DNA of 64,000 bases from Mixophyes australis (lineage: Eukaryota > Chordata > Amphibia > Anura > Limnodynastidae): the NCBI GenBank assembly GCA_036250195.1, contig JAVHZZ010000004.1, positions 318,803,706 to 318,867,705 of the forward strand, given 5' to 3'. Each line of letters begins with the position of its first letter. Position 1 is the stretch's first letter. The notes under the pieces are model-generated. The model saw only the letters and a list, made by a program, of their open reading frames with translations, had not been told where the DNA came from and did not search any database. Positions 11,041 to 21,949 of the stretch are shown here, piece by piece. The translations under genes were made by a program, and so were the position numbers.

Positions 11041-12000
11041 TAAGTGATACTTAAAGTAATATGGGTGAAGGCTGGATATTAATTTAATGGTGAGGGTGGG
11101 TGATAATCATTTAATAGGGCATGGGAAATATTAATTTATTGTTGGAGGAAAATTTATTTCATCGTAAGGACTATTTTATTTAATAGTGGGGTCATAGTAA
11201 TCACTATTAATTTAAGGGGGTGTAATAGCATTATTTAATTAATTCTAGGGTGGTTTGGGGTTTACTAACTTAATGTGGGACTGAGTTTATGGAGAAGGAA
11301 GGCTAATTATTAAGTGTAAATACCAATCATTTAATATTCTGGCAACTTGGGGGAAATAGGTTTAATTATTACATGGGAATAATAATTATTTAATATTGGT
11401 GCTGTTTGGGGGGAAATATGTGTATTTGTTAATTGTGAGTACGATTAATTAAATGTCAGGGCACAGTGGGGAAAAATAGGTCTATATATTAATTCTGAAT
11501 GCAATTAATTTAATGTCGGGACTAATTTGTGGGCAAAAGGTCTATTTATTAAATGTCAATACTATTAATTAAATGTTGGGTTGTGTTCAGGTAGGGAGGC
11601 CTAATTATTAAACGTAGATGCTTTGATTTAACGTCAGGGTTGGCTTGGGGGGGAAACTCAATGGGCTCAGTCACAGCTAGACTTTCCATATTTTTGTATC
11701 TCCCTTTCTTCCAAACAGGACTGAGTTGAACTGAGACCCGCAGCTGCAGGTAGCAAAAACTACAAGAACAGGTAGGAGAGTGCAACACAGTCTGTCAACT
11801 ATGTTGTGGGACAGCCCTGATTTTGTGTGACTATCCCTTTCAGTCAGGACTTTGTCCCAACTGCAACCATAGTTGGGATGTATGTCCCGTTTCCCACTGT
11901 ACTGCTCATTAAGGGCAAGCAACATGTACTACAGTAAGTTGCAAGCAGCTCTCCCCTAAATGAGCAGTATAGTGTGAAGTAGGACATCCATCCCAACTAT
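11041..12000. repeat. Degenerate AT-rich tandem array plus foldback, related to 24370-25080
   Basis: From about 11080 to 11660 there are roughly eight degenerate units of 60-90 bases, each with an ATTAATTTAATGT-like core followed by a G-rich run and GGGAAATAGG. The same kind of units and the same downstream block (TTTCCAAACAGG, then GAACAGGTAGGAGAG, then CAGTTGGGAxGTATGTCCC) recur in the composite hAT element at 24370-25080, so this is probably a decayed partial relative of it. The block at 11869-11911 is repeated in inverted form at 11958-12000 and could fold into a hairpin. Confidence 0.6.
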
Positions 12001-12490
12001 CATCATCATCATCATCATCATCATCACCATTTATTTATATAGGCTAACACAATTGGATTATTCTTATCAGGTTATAGCTTCCACCAAGAAGGAAATCCCA
12101 GTGTAGGCACAATTTCATGCAGTGGTGGTCAATCCTCCAATCACCCCCAATGGTAATATGCTACATTAAACACTCTTTAGACTTCAACCTTAAGACATAA
12201 TCTTTCTCCTTCCGGTCTGTTCTAGATCCACCTCTGTGGAGATACTGGGTTTTCTGGCCCAATTTGACCCACTTCACACTGGCTGGCCACTCAGGAGTAT
12301 CTTACTATGCCAGGGATGCCTACCCAGTACTTTCTAGAATTTGTATACTCAGGCAAATGCAGTTAGAAAAGTACAACAGTGCACTTATTGTAATAAAAAC
12401 AACACTAGAATATTATATACAAACAGTAAATAAATACGAGACAGGTTTACAACATCTTCTGTCCCTTACCCCACTAGCTTAAGGAGTTAC
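12001..12490 (-). repeat. SINE/L2-like 3' tail (minus) followed by unassigned sequence
   Basis: Read on the minus strand, 12001-12040 is TATATAAATAAATGG followed by (TGA)n, the same tail that ends the SINEs at 16.3, 24.1 and 56.4 kb. Only the tail is convincing. From 12060 to 12490 nothing is recognised. Confidence 0.45.
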
Positions 12491-12491
12491 A

Positions 12492-12657
12492 GTCACCGGC
12501 ACTTCCGTTTCCTGTCATCGCGACTTGTATTCCTCTGAATTTAAAGCGGCAATGTCAGGCCCCCGTAGGTTAAGTGTTTAAACACTTAATCCGACATAGT
12601 CACTTTAAATTCAGAGGAATACAAGTCACGATGACAGGAAACAGTAGTGCCGGACAG
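12492..12657. mobile_element. Foldback MITE with arms of about 65 bp
   Basis: Two arms, about 12493-12559 and 12590-12656, are near-perfect reverse complements; both contain GTTTCCTGTCATCG and GACTTGTATTCCTCTG followed by an AATTTAAAG block. About 30 bases separate them, including the palindrome AAGTGTTTAAACACTT. The outer ends read CACCGGCACT and AGTGCCGG. There is no coding capacity and the duplication is unclear. Confidence 0.7.
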
Positions 12658-13547
12658 CTCTTCAGTCCAAATCAGGTGTGGTCAGCATTTTCCCTCATCT
12701 GTGATCTTCAGAGTCACTTTAAACGTAAGTCTATTAATATAGCCATTGCTTTTTAACTCTTTCGGTTTTTATTTGTAGGTAAAATGGCTGTCGGGTTTTT
12801 TAGAACCAAAAAAACCATACCCAACCCGAGCGGCTGCCCCTCTCACACTCCCCTAGTTATGGCCCTGAGAGAATGGATACCCATTTAGTACAAATGACAA
12901 TGGCATTACAGAGCTTAACAGGGTTTTTCAGAGAATTTAATGCAAATTGTATTGCTGCTGTTCCTCACTTATGTCATGATTTCTTGGTGCTTCTATCTTT
13001 TGTGTCTAAGTCAACTGAGAGTAGTGCTTCCAGCACACCGTCAACATCTGTGACAAGTATTCTCTAAGACAAAGTGTCTGCAGCATGAGTTGCAGAGGTA
13101 GAGGTCAAAGTAGGGTCATCCCTAATAAACCATCATCTAAAAAAACACAATTGCTTTATATGTTTTATATGCATTGGTAATAATGAAAAAGCTTTTTGAA
13201 GACCACTTAATGAAGCATTGGTGAATTATTGTTTATGTTATTCATCTCCCTCTGCACCCCTGTATATTATTCACATGACCTGCTGATAATAGCTCCCACG
13301 CGTCCTCACTATCTACTGGTATATCAATAGCCCTATGTTGTACTAAAGCCCGGTTGGTCAGTAGACAGCAAGCAACAGTGATATCAGCCACTTCTGAAGG
13401 CTCTCAAAGAAGCAGACAACCAGATTTATCAAGGCACCTGATCCTTCTCTTCAAAAGTCCAAAGGAACCCTCCTTCGTAGGCCTAGTGGTAAGTGTAGAT
13501 TCAACAGAGGTGAAATTAGCCAGAGCCAACACCCATATCCTGAATCA
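12658..13547. other. Unassigned; small open frame at 12873-13067
   Basis: The plus-strand open stretch 12873-13067 reads QMTMALQSLTGFFREFNAN and ends in a Ser/Thr-rich run. It looks protein-like and might be a remnant of a Harbinger-associated Myb-like protein, but no decisive motif is present. The rest of the interval, up to the microsatellite, is unrecognised. Confidence 0.25.
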
Positions 13548-13555
13548 CCTCAAAT

Positions 13556-13583
<28 letters not shown>
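13548..13583. repeat. (AC)n microsatellite
   Basis: This is an uninterrupted CA/AC dinucleotide run ending in ACCCCACAC. It marks the point where the Tc1-like transposase homology stops. Confidence 0.95.
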
Positions 13584-13586
<3 letters not shown>

Positions 13587-14250
13587 CACACAATGCATGG
13601 TGAGCGTGCATACAGGCCATGGCGGTTGAGTGCATTACTTATTGTTTTCTTTGAAATACAATTGTACCTGCTAATTCCAGATTTTTTTGACGCTTTTGGA
13701 TCTCGGACAACTCTTCTGATAATTTTTTTCACTCCTCTGTCAGAAATCTTGCGGGGTGCACCTGGTCGTGGCCGGTTTATGGTGAAATGATGTTCTTTCC
13801 ACTTCCGGATAATGGCCCCAACAGTGCTAACTGGAACATTCAGCAGTTTAGAGATTCTTCTGTAACCAATGCCATCAGTATGTTCTTTAACAATAAGCTA
13901 GCGAAGGTCTTGATAGAGCTCTTTGCTTTTACCCATTGTGAGATATTTTTTGTGTGACACCTTCGTAATGAGACACCTTTTTCTATGCCATCAGTTGTGG
14001 CTGAACCAGCTGTCAGGATTGCTTTCTAATTACTGATAGATTTTATCCAGTGTCTTGGTTTTCCATGCCTTTTTGCATCTCCCTTTCTTCATGTGTTCAA
14101 TACTTTTTCCCTGTGTCATTTCACATTATTATACAAAACTTAAATTATGGACATCTATGGTTTGATTTCTTTGCATGTGTGGATTGCAAGGATTGTTGCT
14201 GACATTTGGTGTAAGTTTCATTATAATAGCCACATTAAATATATATTTAC
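13584..14250 (-). pseudogene. Tc1-like transposase, N-terminal half, with 5' terminal region
   Basis: The minus-strand reading frame starts with an ATG at 13936 and reads MGKSKELYQDLR, an in-frame stop, then GIGYRRISKLLNVPVSTVG, AIIRKWKEHH, RPRPGAPRKISDRGVKKI and TISNALNRHGLYARSP. This is the bipartite helix-turn-helix DNA-binding region of Tc1/mariner transposases in the right order. Apart from that one stop the frame is open to about 13590, where it ends in the AC microsatellite, so the whole DD-E catalytic domain is missing. Upstream (13940-14250 on the plus strand) lies the 5' untranslated and terminal region with the GAAAAAGTATTGAACACATG block. A hAT element splits this terminal region at 14250, and it resumes at 16173. 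Confidence 0.88.
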
Positions 14251-14610
14251 TAGAGATGGGCGGGCTCGGTTCCCCGAGAACCGAACCCACCCGTACTTCA
14301 CCTCTCCGAGTACCGAGCCGAGCAGGCTCGGTACTCTCCCGCCCATTCGGATTCGAAATCGAGTCAAAACATCATTGTGACGTAGTCGGAACTCAGAGCT
14401 CGGTTCTCGTGATATTTGAAATGCATAAATAACTGCCTCCACAGCAATCCTTTGCCATTTGACAGAGGGAGAAAGCAGGGTTAGGTCACAGGCTGTATTA
14501 GAGCAGTGACAGAGCATTATTGTATACCTTATTCATTCTATAATTATTGAAATTCTGCTAGCAATTCTTCTAGCAATTGTTAGAGCAGGAAGAGAGGAGG
14601 CATTTTTTTA

Positions 14611-14950
14611 AATATTTTGCACTACAAGTGCTTTGGGTTGTCTCATATTCTCCAGTGTGAAACAATAATTTTTCTGGCTGCAAAAAGTCATATCTAGCAG
14701 CACTATCTATTGAATATTTTGCACTACAAGTGCTTTTGGGTGTCTCATATTCCCCAGAGTGAAACAATAATTTTTCTGGCTGCAAAAAGTCATATCTAGC
14801 AGCACTATCTATTGAATATTTTGCACTACAAGTGCTTTGGGGTTTCTCATATTCCCCAGTGTAAAACAATAATTTTTCTGGCTGCAAAAAGTCTTATCTA
14901 GCAGCACTATCTATTGAATATTTTGCACTACAAGTGCTTTGGGCTCATTA
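14611..14950. repeat. 102-bp tandem repeat, about 3.3 copies
   Basis: Units start with AATATTTTGCACTACAAGTG at 14611, 14713, 14815 and 14917, an exact period of 102 bases with only a few substitutions. Each holds the block TTTCTGGCTGCAAAAAGTC. Because 102 is a multiple of three, the minus strand stays open through the array (about 14570-14887) as a 34-residue repeat. I regard that frame as a by-product of the period rather than a gene. Confidence 0.92.
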
Positions 14951-14952
14951 AA

Positions 14953-15105
14953 ATGGATTCAAAGCAGTCCACATATGAGCAGGATCAGCAAGCAGGTGCT
15001 GGCACCAGTCCTGATGGTAGTCTTCCCTGTACGTCATCTGGTAAAGCCTATGTAAAAGTACATAGTCTTTTAAAATCAGGGAAAAAAACACACCCAAAAA
15101 AATAA
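14953..15105 (+). pseudogene. N-terminal exon-like start of the hAT transposase
   Basis: A 50-codon open frame begins MDSKQSTYEQDQQAGAGTSP and ends in a Lys-rich tail before a stop. The same start with diverged codons occurs at 27708 (MDSHQSRTDQEHQAAAGTSP), in the long-TIR hAT copy, and a related stretch is seen antisense near 52.6 kb. The shared reading frame suggests this is the authentic N terminus of the family's transposase, left behind after internal deletion. The BED finger and catalytic core are absent here. Confidence 0.55.
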
Positions 15106-15204
15106 GTATAAGTAGAAGTGTAGGGTGGAATCTACCCCCAAATAGGAAAGGGACTTGGGGCATTTCTATATCACGTACAGTCTTGAAAGGCTGCTGTTTT
15201 GTCA

Positions 15205-15800
15205 ATTTCACGATAAGGGTAGGGTGTCATACACAGACAGACACCAAACTGCCTTTGTTCATTTCTATTTATATTCTACAGTCTATACCGGCTGAATTGT
15301 TTTCTATTTTACTACTAATGGAAAGGGGGTCTGATGCAGACAGAAACCAAACTGCCTTTGTCCATTTCTTTTATATTGTTCAGTCTATGCAGGCTGCTTT
15401 TTTTCTATTTAACTACAAGTGGATGGGGGGGCTCATAAACAGTCACCAAACTACCTTTGTCAATTGTGTTTTATATTGTACAGTCTATGCAGGCTGCTTC
15501 TTTTCTATTTAACTACAAGTGGAGGGGGGTGGGGGCTCATAAACAGCCACCAAACTACCTTTGTCCATTTTTTTTATATTGTACAGTCTATGCAGGCTGC
15601 TTCTTTTCAATTTAACTACAAGTGGAGGGGGGGGGGGGGCTATACAGACAGACACCAAACTGCCTTTGTTTATTTCTATTTTTATTGTACAGTCTATACC
15701 GGATGTTTTTTTTCCTATTTTACTACAAGTGGAGGGGGGGAGCTGATACAGACAGAAACCAAACTGCCTTTGTCTATTTCTTTTTATATTTAACTATAAG
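15205..15800. repeat. Minisatellite of about 104-bp units, six copies
   Basis: The anchor ACCAAACTGCC or ACCAAACTACC recurs at 15242, 15346, 15445, 15549, 15654 and 15758, spacings of 99-105 bases. Each unit also has TGCAGGCTGCTT- or TACCGGCTGA-like and ACTACAAGTGGA blocks followed by a G run of variable length (up to about 13 G near 15630), so copies differ mainly in the G tract. It lies wholly inside the hAT element. Confidence 0.9.
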
Positions 15801-16172
15801 TTTAGGGTGTATACACCCAAAGACGATAGCTGCATTGGCAATAGGCTAGGATGGAGAGGAAGACAATCAGATTTGTGTGTAGGATTAAGGAGGGGTACCA
15901 GGGATTAAACTGTTTTTTTTCCCCCTAATTTATTATCTTTAGAATGACCTTACGTGACCTTACTTATCCAAGAAACAGGTGGAGCACTAAATTAGGTTAA
16001 TTTTGGCCAAAAAAGATTGATTTTTAAACAAAATTGCAAAACAAAACCAAACAAAACCAAAACCAAAACACGCAAGGGCGATTTTGCCAATACCAAAACC
16101 AAAACCAAAACCCGAAAGTAATCCAGATCCAAAACCAAAACCAAACCATGGGGGGGTCAGTGACCATCTCTA

Positions 16173-16204
16173 ATATTTACTGAGAAAAATGTTGATGTGT
16201 TCAA
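16173..16204 (-). mobile_element. Tc1-like 5' terminus resumed after the hAT insertion
   Basis: Read on the minus strand this is TTGAACACATCAACATTTTT then CTCAGTAAATAT, which continues the terminal region interrupted at 14250. Removing the hAT element and one copy of ATATTTAC restores a continuous Tc1-like end. The outermost bases of the Tc1 terminus are lost. Confidence 0.75.
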
Positions 16205-16340
16205 ATTGACCCTTGTGTGTGTATGTTGGGGAATGTAGACTCTAAGCTTCAATGAAGCAGGGACTGACGTGAGTTCACTGTACAGCGCTGCGGAATTAGT
16301 GGCGCTATATAAATAGCTACTGGTGATGATTATGAACATG
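16205..16340 (+). mobile_element. SINE 3' part with GCGCTATATAAATA tail
   Basis: The sequence reads TAGACTCTAAGC, GCAGGGACTGACGTGAG, TGTACAGCGCTGCGGAATTA and GTGGCGCTATATAAATAG, then TGGTGATGAT. It is the same 3' body and tail as the full-length SINE at 56411-56729 (there on the minus strand). The tRNA-like head is missing, so this is a 5'-truncated copy. Confidence 0.75.
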
Positions 16341-16580
16341 TGTGCAATCTATAGTGCCGAAGATGCTAGGTAATCATGATAGTTATCAAAAACTAATTTC
16401 AGCTGATGCCATGTGACTAGAGAAGCAGATATATGTATGCAACAGCGTTTTCAGTGCACTTAACAATTGAGTATAATGAATTGAAAAGGTAACATATGTA
16501 ATGCCTAACTCTTGGGAGCACACAGATATTGAAATATATATATATATTTAACAGGCGATATTTTATATACAGCGCATGTG

Positions 16581-16622
<42 letters not shown>

Positions 16623-16900
16623 CACATACATATCATACATGTATCCTGCAGTGTATTGTCTGTTGGAGCAGAGCGCTCCTACACCCAAATTCAGCCACAC
16701 ATGTACCTTTACATCCTCTCATTTACAGTTTTGTGGCTTGGCTTTAAATGTGATGCTTACATTAAATGGACAAATAACCAAGAATATATATTTTTTAAAA
16801 AAAATGTTGTATTAAGTGTGATAAACAGGCAAAAATAGTGACACACAAAAACACAAATGAAAATAAATACATTTATTTGGACTTGCACTCTCACTAGCCC
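16341..16900. other. Unassigned, with an AT microsatellite
   Basis: A TA/CA-rich microsatellite spans about 16583-16640. Nothing else is recognised in this stretch. Confidence 0.6.
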
Positions 16901-17300
16901 CCTGACCCAACATTGGCTGTACTTGGCCATTTTGGCCTGCTGTGGGTCACCTCTTGCTGCCACAAATTAGAGGAGCATATGCTGGCTCAGGGACAGGAGG
17001 GGCAGCAGATGGCATTGGGGCAGCAGAAGGCAGTGGGGCAGGAGATTGCTAGAAGATGGCAATGGAACAGCAGAGAAATCTTGGGTCTGAAAATGAGGGA
17101 AACCTTTGGGAGGATAATGAGGGAGACCTTGGGGAGGATAAGGAGGGAAACCTTGGGGATGAAAATGAGGAAAAAGTTGGGGAGGATAGTAAGGAAAACC
17201 TGCTTGCATAGAGGCCTGAGGGGAGAAATGTGGCACAGGGGAAGGGGGGTAAGTATGTGACATAGTGGAAGAAGGGGAAAAGTGTTACATCAGGCCAGGA
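16901..17300 (-). other. Proline-rich open frame, unassigned
   Basis: The minus strand 16967-17263 is open and encodes short repeats of the type FPPYPPQG / LPHYPPKG / FPHFQTQD, which come from imperfect 24-27-bp tandem units at about 17085-17200. The opposite strand is also open, as expected of such repeats. It may be a low-complexity part of a transposon-encoded protein, since a Myb-like remnant lies nearby at 17840. No catalytic or binding motif is visible. Confidence 0.3.
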
Positions 17301-18860
17301 GGAGGATTAGTGACATACTGGATGAAGAGAATGGTTAGGCAGTCCACAGTTGAATCCATTTGTTGAACGGTTGAAAGGATAAGTCTGAGGGTAGTATCAC
17401 AATATTATAAAAGGCTCTTACCAAATCAGAACACACCCAAGCACTATATGAATGGAGTATTATTATATTAAAGTGAATGCAGCTGCCAGAAGGAGACTAT
17501 CCACGCTTGGCTGTGGAATTAATAGGGCTGGGTGTCTCTTCTTCAGGCATACTTCCACTATCCTACAACAATCAAAAAATGGAAATAACACAGTTACTAT
17601 TAAATGTCCATTCACTGTATATACATGTTGTACTATATGTCCAGTATATGCACTTGTACTCACCAGTTGAAATAAATAATGAGCAGTAATAGAACCAATA
17701 TGAACTAGTTGTAGAATCCAACACTCCAACACTTCAAATAGCTGGACTCATAAAATGGCATTGGACTGTGCATTGGGTCTTGCTGCTTGTTACATCAGTA
17801 GCAAGCAGAAAAATGCAGCTGCAAAGAATTGCCTAAGGAGGAGGTATGGCAGCAGTCGCACAATTGTCCAACTGCAGCGATGTTGGAATGATCTGAGAAG
17901 GCGGCAACCGTAGCTCCTTGCTTAACTCAGAGAAGAGAATTCAAGGTATAAGTTCACAATTTGAAATAAATACATATGATTATAGTTTCATTTGGTCCAT
18001 TTAGTTAGTATGGCTTGTAAGCGGTGGTAGTCAGTATTTCAGCTAAAATATTGCTGACAGCGGTTTAACCGATAAAAGTAGGTAACTGTGAGACTGACAT
18101 AGAGGAAATACAGACTTACCCTAAACACAGCTGCTGTTAATTGCGACTGGGGAACAAGCTGCCTGTGGAGTTCTCATCACTTAAAATGCCCACACCAACA
18201 TTGCCGGGTTTAAGGGGGCAATGGCAGGACCCACCATGTCTCACAGAGTCTAAACATGGTGCCAGTGTTCACCAGGCACCTTTGCAATGAGGTGTGAGCT
18301 TCATACAGTGGACCCCTGGGGTGAGTCTTAAGCATAGTCTGAATGCGGGGGTGCAAAGACTGGTAATAGGTGCTAAATCGGTTACAATATATTTCCTGGA
18401 AGCCAAATAATGGACACTGGAGCAGACTAGAGTTCCCAACACGAAAACACAGATTCCCTGGAGAAATCTAGGAGATAAATTCCATCGGGAATATGTCAGG
18501 ATATAAACAATAAGGAGACAATGGAGCCAGACAATTCCGTAAATATCTATAGTCCAATAGTATCTAACATAGATACACATTCTGGCACCTTAGAGGTGCA
18601 CAGGGCATGTATAAGTAGTGCCAGATGCCTATGGATGGGTTATGTGCATGTGGGCTTCCATAATGGTGGGTAGGAGCTGTCGCTGCCAGGGATTACACAT
18701 TGGTTTCTCTGCACATAACACCATGATATTACATACATCCCATATGGTTTCAGCTAATCAATTAACACACAGTTTCTGAGCTATTTGAATTGTGTGTTAT
18801 GTTAATTGTGTCTCTGCTGGATCACTTGCTTTGTGACCTAGGCAGGATCCTAGAGCCAGA
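17301..18860 (+). other. Unassigned; possible Myb/SANT-like remnant at about 17830-17925
   Basis: Around 17830-17925 the plus strand reads LRRRYGSSRTIVQLQRCWND followed by LRRR, which resembles the third helix and following residues of Myb/SANT-like proteins encoded by PIF/Harbinger elements. No complete three-helix domain, start codon or terminal repeat was found, so this is a weak suggestion. The rest of the interval shows no recognisable gene. Confidence 0.3.
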
Positions 18861-21682
18861 TGATTCCTGGGGGGGGCCCGCTCATCACCAATATTACCCT
18901 TTTTCTTTTTCAAAATATTAAATTGAGGCCCTCACTCAATCTGTGTGGGGGCCCAGATGTGGAGATGTGGGAGGGGATCATGACATACCCAGGGCCCTGG
19001 TCTAAACAGTCCTGTATTATATGTGCTGGACATGGCTTAAAGTGGTTAGGCCCTTCTATTATGGTTCCCAGTGTCTTTCCACTCCCCTGACCCAATCATC
19101 TATTAGCTGTTCAGAAGATCAATGATCAGTTCCTCCCCAACATCTTCTTCTGTCTCCTACTCTCCTCTCTACAATCCCTCCTCTGCTCTGCACATGTGTC
19201 TGACTCACCTCCAGTACATTACTTTTGTCTGGGGGAGGATTACTGTTATGCGTCTTGGGGGGTTTGTTAATGTTATGGTGGGACTGGTGTGTGTGTGCGG
19301 GGGTATTAAGGATGTGTGAGGGCTTGTGTGGGGTGGCAACTGTTATGTGGGGTGGGTTATTCATTTTACATGTTGGTTGATAGGAGTAGTAATACTAATG
19401 TTATAAACAAAAAATGATGTAGGGGGCATAAAGGATAAGTAGTGTGGTATGGTGAAAAGGTGTCAGGAACTACCACAGAAAAGGAATTTGGGCTGGGAAA
19501 ATGGTGTATCAAAGTGTCTTGCCTAGAGACTTAGAGGCACTTATCATGGCCCTGTTTGTATGGGAAACTTAAGCTTAGGTATTTTGCATTCAAGATATTA
19601 ACATTGTTTAATTAATGTATACTATTTATAAATACATTATATTTTGTATTGCAATATTAAAACATTTCAGTTTTCTGTTATCAAGATTGAATGCTTTATA
19701 ATCCTTTTTTGTCTGCTTTCATTATCGTTTATAATGTATGAGTTTCCTAGTAGCTTTGTCTTTTTTATTACCCCTCTTAGGAACTAAAGTTTCCCAAACT
19801 GTTTTCTTGATATCTACTCATCCCACATATGACTAATAAGTGAGTAGACAGATCCTCTCTGCACTTCCTCAACGTTGGGGTACAAGGTTAATGTGTTTTA
19901 AGCTAAAATAATACCGGGCATGTATAATGTACAAAGAGATGGCAATGAGATACCTGTACACAATATATAGGTGAAACAAAGGCAAAATTGCAAACATCTT
20001 TTAAAACAAGATACTTCATTATATAAATCATACTTAAATTCCAAGAAAAAATAGAACAAAAAGAGAAATTAAGTTCCATACCCCTGAAATAAATATTAAA
20101 AAATACCAACCAGCAGAGGTGGGAAAAATCCCACATGAGGAAAATCTCAGATTCTACTCTAAACCATGACTAGGTTGCTGTGACAACCAATAATATACGA
20201 TATAGAGCAATATGTTTCAATAAACAATATTTAATTAGTAGTAAAGATTAGTGTATGAATGTAAAAGTATTTTGTAGTTTAATGCGGCAGTATGTTTTTT
20301 ATATTGTGATTGCATTTAACTAATAGGAGCTACCTGCACTGTCCTTGGTTTCCAGTGCTTGTAACTGATCACAGCACACATTTTATTCTTTGGAAGTTAG
20401 CATTACCCTTTTTTGGTAGTTTATAGGAAAAAAGCAGGAGCGGAGCATGGCATGGCTGGGCCCCATAGCAAATTTTGGGGGAGGGCCATGGTTTATGCAA
20501 AACCAATACAGAGATCCAAGATCTGCATTTTGAGCAGACTCAAGGACCAGAGCATGGACACTGTAGCCTTGTTTGGGGCTTCACTCCGCATGCCCAAGCC
20601 CCGTTCATGCTCAATAGAGTTCCTGCTCCACTCTTCTGAGCATATGTGACAGCCGAGCCCTGTAGCAGCCGAGCCCTTGGTAATTCTGCTACTGTGGTTA
20701 AAGATATGTGTAAAATTTTTAAACAGTGTCCGTTAATTGTGGGATAGCATTAAAGAACGACAGGGCTACATTGGCTTTACGTTTATTTAATTATTTGGGC
20801 ATATTTTACAAACTTACCATGATGGTGGAACAAATTCAGAGTAGAACATATGTTGTCAAAGATTTACAAAGATAGGTAGGGGAAAGTGTATGTCGCAAGA
20901 CTGTAATAGGCAGGCATTCATTTAAAGTGCAAAATAGTAGTGTAAGTTGCAATTCATTGGATCCGCAATATGAGTCACTTGTGTGGCTATCATGCCAGAG
21001 ATGACCTGGTATCGGCAGTGGAAGGCAGAAATGCTCTAACTGAATTGTCGATTCTCAAACCCGTTTGAAAAGTTCGCTAGAAGTTGTAAACTTTTAGATC
21101 AGTTTAAAAAAATGTAGCTAAATTTGAGAGAGTCAAACAGAATCAGCAATGTTTAAGCCAGTTTAACCATGTTTGCACACAATCAATCTAAATTTGACCA
21201 ATTTTGGCAGTTATTAATTGTAAATGGCGAACATGAAACCTCAAACTCAAGCAGCAATCTTAAAGGTTTGATTTTTTTAAATTATCATTACTTAAAACTG
21301 CTATCTAAATAGCGTTTAAACAAACAATAAAAAAAAATGCTAATTTTAACACAAACAGCAAATGTAAACATTGAACGCAAACTCTAGCCTTGAGTGAAAT
21401 CTTGAGTCACAAATTCGAACTGGGGCAATTGTACCATCAAAATGCTCATGGCCATCGAACCAGTGAAATTCGAGTTCAAAATTTTCAAGCATCTTTAGTA
21501 GAAAAAAAGCATATTCACTTTTCTAATTGTAACTGAACAGCAATAATTTAATCCATTCTAATATCAACTAGGGTGGCAAAATTCCTTTGGTTTTCTTACC
21601 AAAAGTTGTCAGTGTATCTGCTAAATCTCTATTATTGGACAAACCAATCAAAAAGTAGCTGAAATTGTGTAAAGAATGACTA
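18861..21682. other. Unassigned sequence with possible repeat fragments
   Basis: G-rich and GGGCCC-containing stretches near 18865 and 20440-20490 could be fragments of hAT MITEs, but no paired ends are visible. From about 19540 to 20400 the sequence is AT-rich without features. No gene is supported. Confidence 0.4.
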
Positions 21683-21949
21683 CCTAGCATCATAGCCGGA
21701 TTAAGGGGTGGGCAAACAGGGGGCAAGTGCCCCAGGCCCCCCTCTCTCTGAGGGCCCCCCGCCGCCTGTATTACTTCATCTGCTGTCAGTTGCTGTCTGA
21801 CAGCAACTGACAGCTACCGCTCCGTGCCCCCCTCTCTCCGCGGGTATCGCCCCCCGCCGCCTGTTTTCACCCCCCCCCAACAAAAGTTAATAAAAACATG
21901 CAGCAGCTTCTCTCACAGGCAGGAAACTAAGTACAAGGTCAGACAGAAG

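Larger units (their letters stand above)
14251..16172 (+). mobile_element. Non-autonomous hAT element, 1,922 bp, with exact 8-bp duplication
   Basis: The element starts TAGAGATGG and ends CCATCTCTA, a 9-bp terminal inverted repeat. ATATTTAC is present immediately outside both ends (14243-14250 and 16173-16180), the exact 8-bp target duplication expected of hAT. Near the left end are palindromic GCTCGGTTC/GAACCGAG and GAGTACCGAG motifs. Near the right end (16030-16150) are many CCAAAA repeats, as in the family's other copies. Between lie a 102-bp tandem array, the remnant start of the transposase gene (14953-15105), and a second array of about 104-bp units. It cannot encode a transposase, and it sits inside a Tc1-like element, so it is the younger of the two. 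Confidence 0.93.

Noticed and set aside
14570..14887. 105-codon minus-strand frame with 34-residue repeats
   Set aside because: The repeat period (102 bp) is a multiple of three, so one stop-free unit keeps the frame open automatically.
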